Notes under the pieces: generated by a model
Told to the model about the DNA's origin: nothing
What the model saw: only the letters and a program-made list of their open reading frames with translations
Database searches by the model: none
Source: Candidatus Heimdallarchaeota archaeon
Lineage (GTDB): Archaea > Asgardarchaeota > Heimdallarchaeia > Heimdallarchaeales > Heimdallarchaeaceae
Assembly: GCA_030628305.1 (NCBI GenBank)
Contig: DAOVRE010000119.1
Span: forward strand, 1-5,863
DNA length: 5,863 nucleotides
Reading direction: 5' to 3'
Part shown: piece after piece, positions 5,294 to 5,863 of the stretch
Numbering within the stretch: the first letter of the stretch is position 1
How the letters are laid out: every line of letters starts with the position of its first letter
Translations under genes and position numbers: made by a program

Positions 5294-5863
5294 ATGGAAA
5301 AAAAACCATTGTTCCTTTCAATTTTTATTTTACTATTATTCCCATTTAGTACATTAAACGCTGTAGTGGCACAAAATACTAACGATTCGCAAGATATGCC
5401 CAGTTATTTTGAAGATTTATCAAACCTATTAAAATCAAACTTAGATAAGGGTAAAGCGACAAACATGCTAGAAGAAAGATGGAAGGAACCTATGAGTTCT
5501 AAATCTGTTGCAACGAAATTAATGGAATTCAACAATAGAGCATTTATTTCATTTTTTAGTTTTGAAGAAAGGAATAGTTTTCAAGAATATGCAACAAGAA
5601 ATGGTTTATTTATCGAAGAGATTAACAAAGTTATTCCAGCACTAACTATTATTTACAATTCGAATCAAATTTTGAAGCTAAATTTCGATGATTTCAGAAT
5701 AAAATACGTTTATCCAATTGGAACAAATTCATATTCAGTTCCTCAGAATATCGATATTGAACTATCAGGTCAAACAGAACTATCAGAACTCAGACAAGCG
5801 CTGGAAATTGATAGAATTCATAACGAGGGTTACTTTGGATATGGTATTACCGTTGCAGTTTTA
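5294..5863 (+). CDS. Secreted subtilisin-family (S8) protease, 5' part only
   Basis: First 190 residues of a probable exported serine protease that continues past the window. ATG 5294 opens a frame with no stop to the last base; an ATG at 5290 is in another frame and ends after 19 codons. Residues 1-26 form a signal peptide: KK, a hydrophobic core (about 5-19), then AVVA before Q27. Residues 80-142 look like an I9-type propeptide, with AFISFFSFEERNSF and then VIPALTIIY and FDDFRIKYVYP, as in the fold that assists folding and inhibits the enzyme. HNEGYFGYGITVAVL at the end matches the segment leading into the DTG motif, so the catalytic Asp should be the very next codon. The catalytic domain itself is not visible. 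Likely role: extracellular peptide degradation. Codon use and AT content resemble the neighbours. Confidence 0.75.
   Translation, partial: MEKKPLFLSIFILLLFPFSTLNAVVAQNTNDSQDMPSYFEDLSNLLKSNLDKGKATNMLEERWKEPMSSKSVATKLMEFNNRAFISFFSFEERNSFQEYATRNGLFIEEINKVIPALTIIYNSNQILKLNFDDFRIKYVYPIGTNSYSVPQNIDIELSGQTELSELRQALEIDRIHNEGYFGYGITVAVL

Overview
This AT-rich window is archaeal. It encodes archaeal/eukaryotic-type information-processing proteins: ribosomal protein eS8 (S8e), SRP19, the H/ACA RNP protein Gar1, a [4Fe-4S] protein matching TFE-beta/RPC39, Trm1, an FtsJ-type methyltransferase and RNase HII. TATA-like boxes and GGTGA-type ribosome binding sites fit this. TFE-beta together with low GC points to an Asgard or TACK lineage rather than most Euryarchaeota. 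That placement is inference; the window has no rRNA to settle it.

Layout: positions 50-742 (+) hold a rhomboid intramembrane protease, read towards a long minus-strand series. Reading that series in its own direction, the upstream cluster is eS8 (5124-4723), SRP19 (4678-4331) and Gar1 (4294-3980). It has a clear TATA box and SD before eS8 and a T-tract after Gar1. After a 210-base gap come the TFE-beta-like protein (3766-3305), a 70-base gap with a perfect palindrome and a T6 tract, and then three closely packed RNA-related genes: FtsJ/RlmE-like methyltransferase (3234-2623), Trm1 (2611-1430) and RNase HII (1410-715). The rhomboid and RNase HII genes converge and overlap by 28 bases. Divergent from eS8, positions 5294-5863 (+) begin a secreted subtilisin-family protease that runs off the window just before its expected catalytic Asp.

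Together the minus-strand genes serve ribosome and tRNA maturation, rRNA pseudouridylation, protein targeting, transcription initiation and RNA:DNA hybrid removal. The two plus-strand genes are proteases, one membrane-embedded and one exported, and look functionally independent.

The points most worth a second look are: (1) RNase HII has no ATG, GTG or TTG before its essential GIDEAGRG motif and appears to start at ATT behind a strong SD; an automatic call from the internal GTG would lose two catalytic residues; (2) the 153-residue protein carries the exact C-x2-C-x5-C-x10-C pattern of RPC39/TFE-beta; (3) the palindrome plus T6 before the FtsJ gene could be a terminator, an operator, or both. 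I found no mobile element, CRISPR array or tRNA, and no evidence of a wholly new system.
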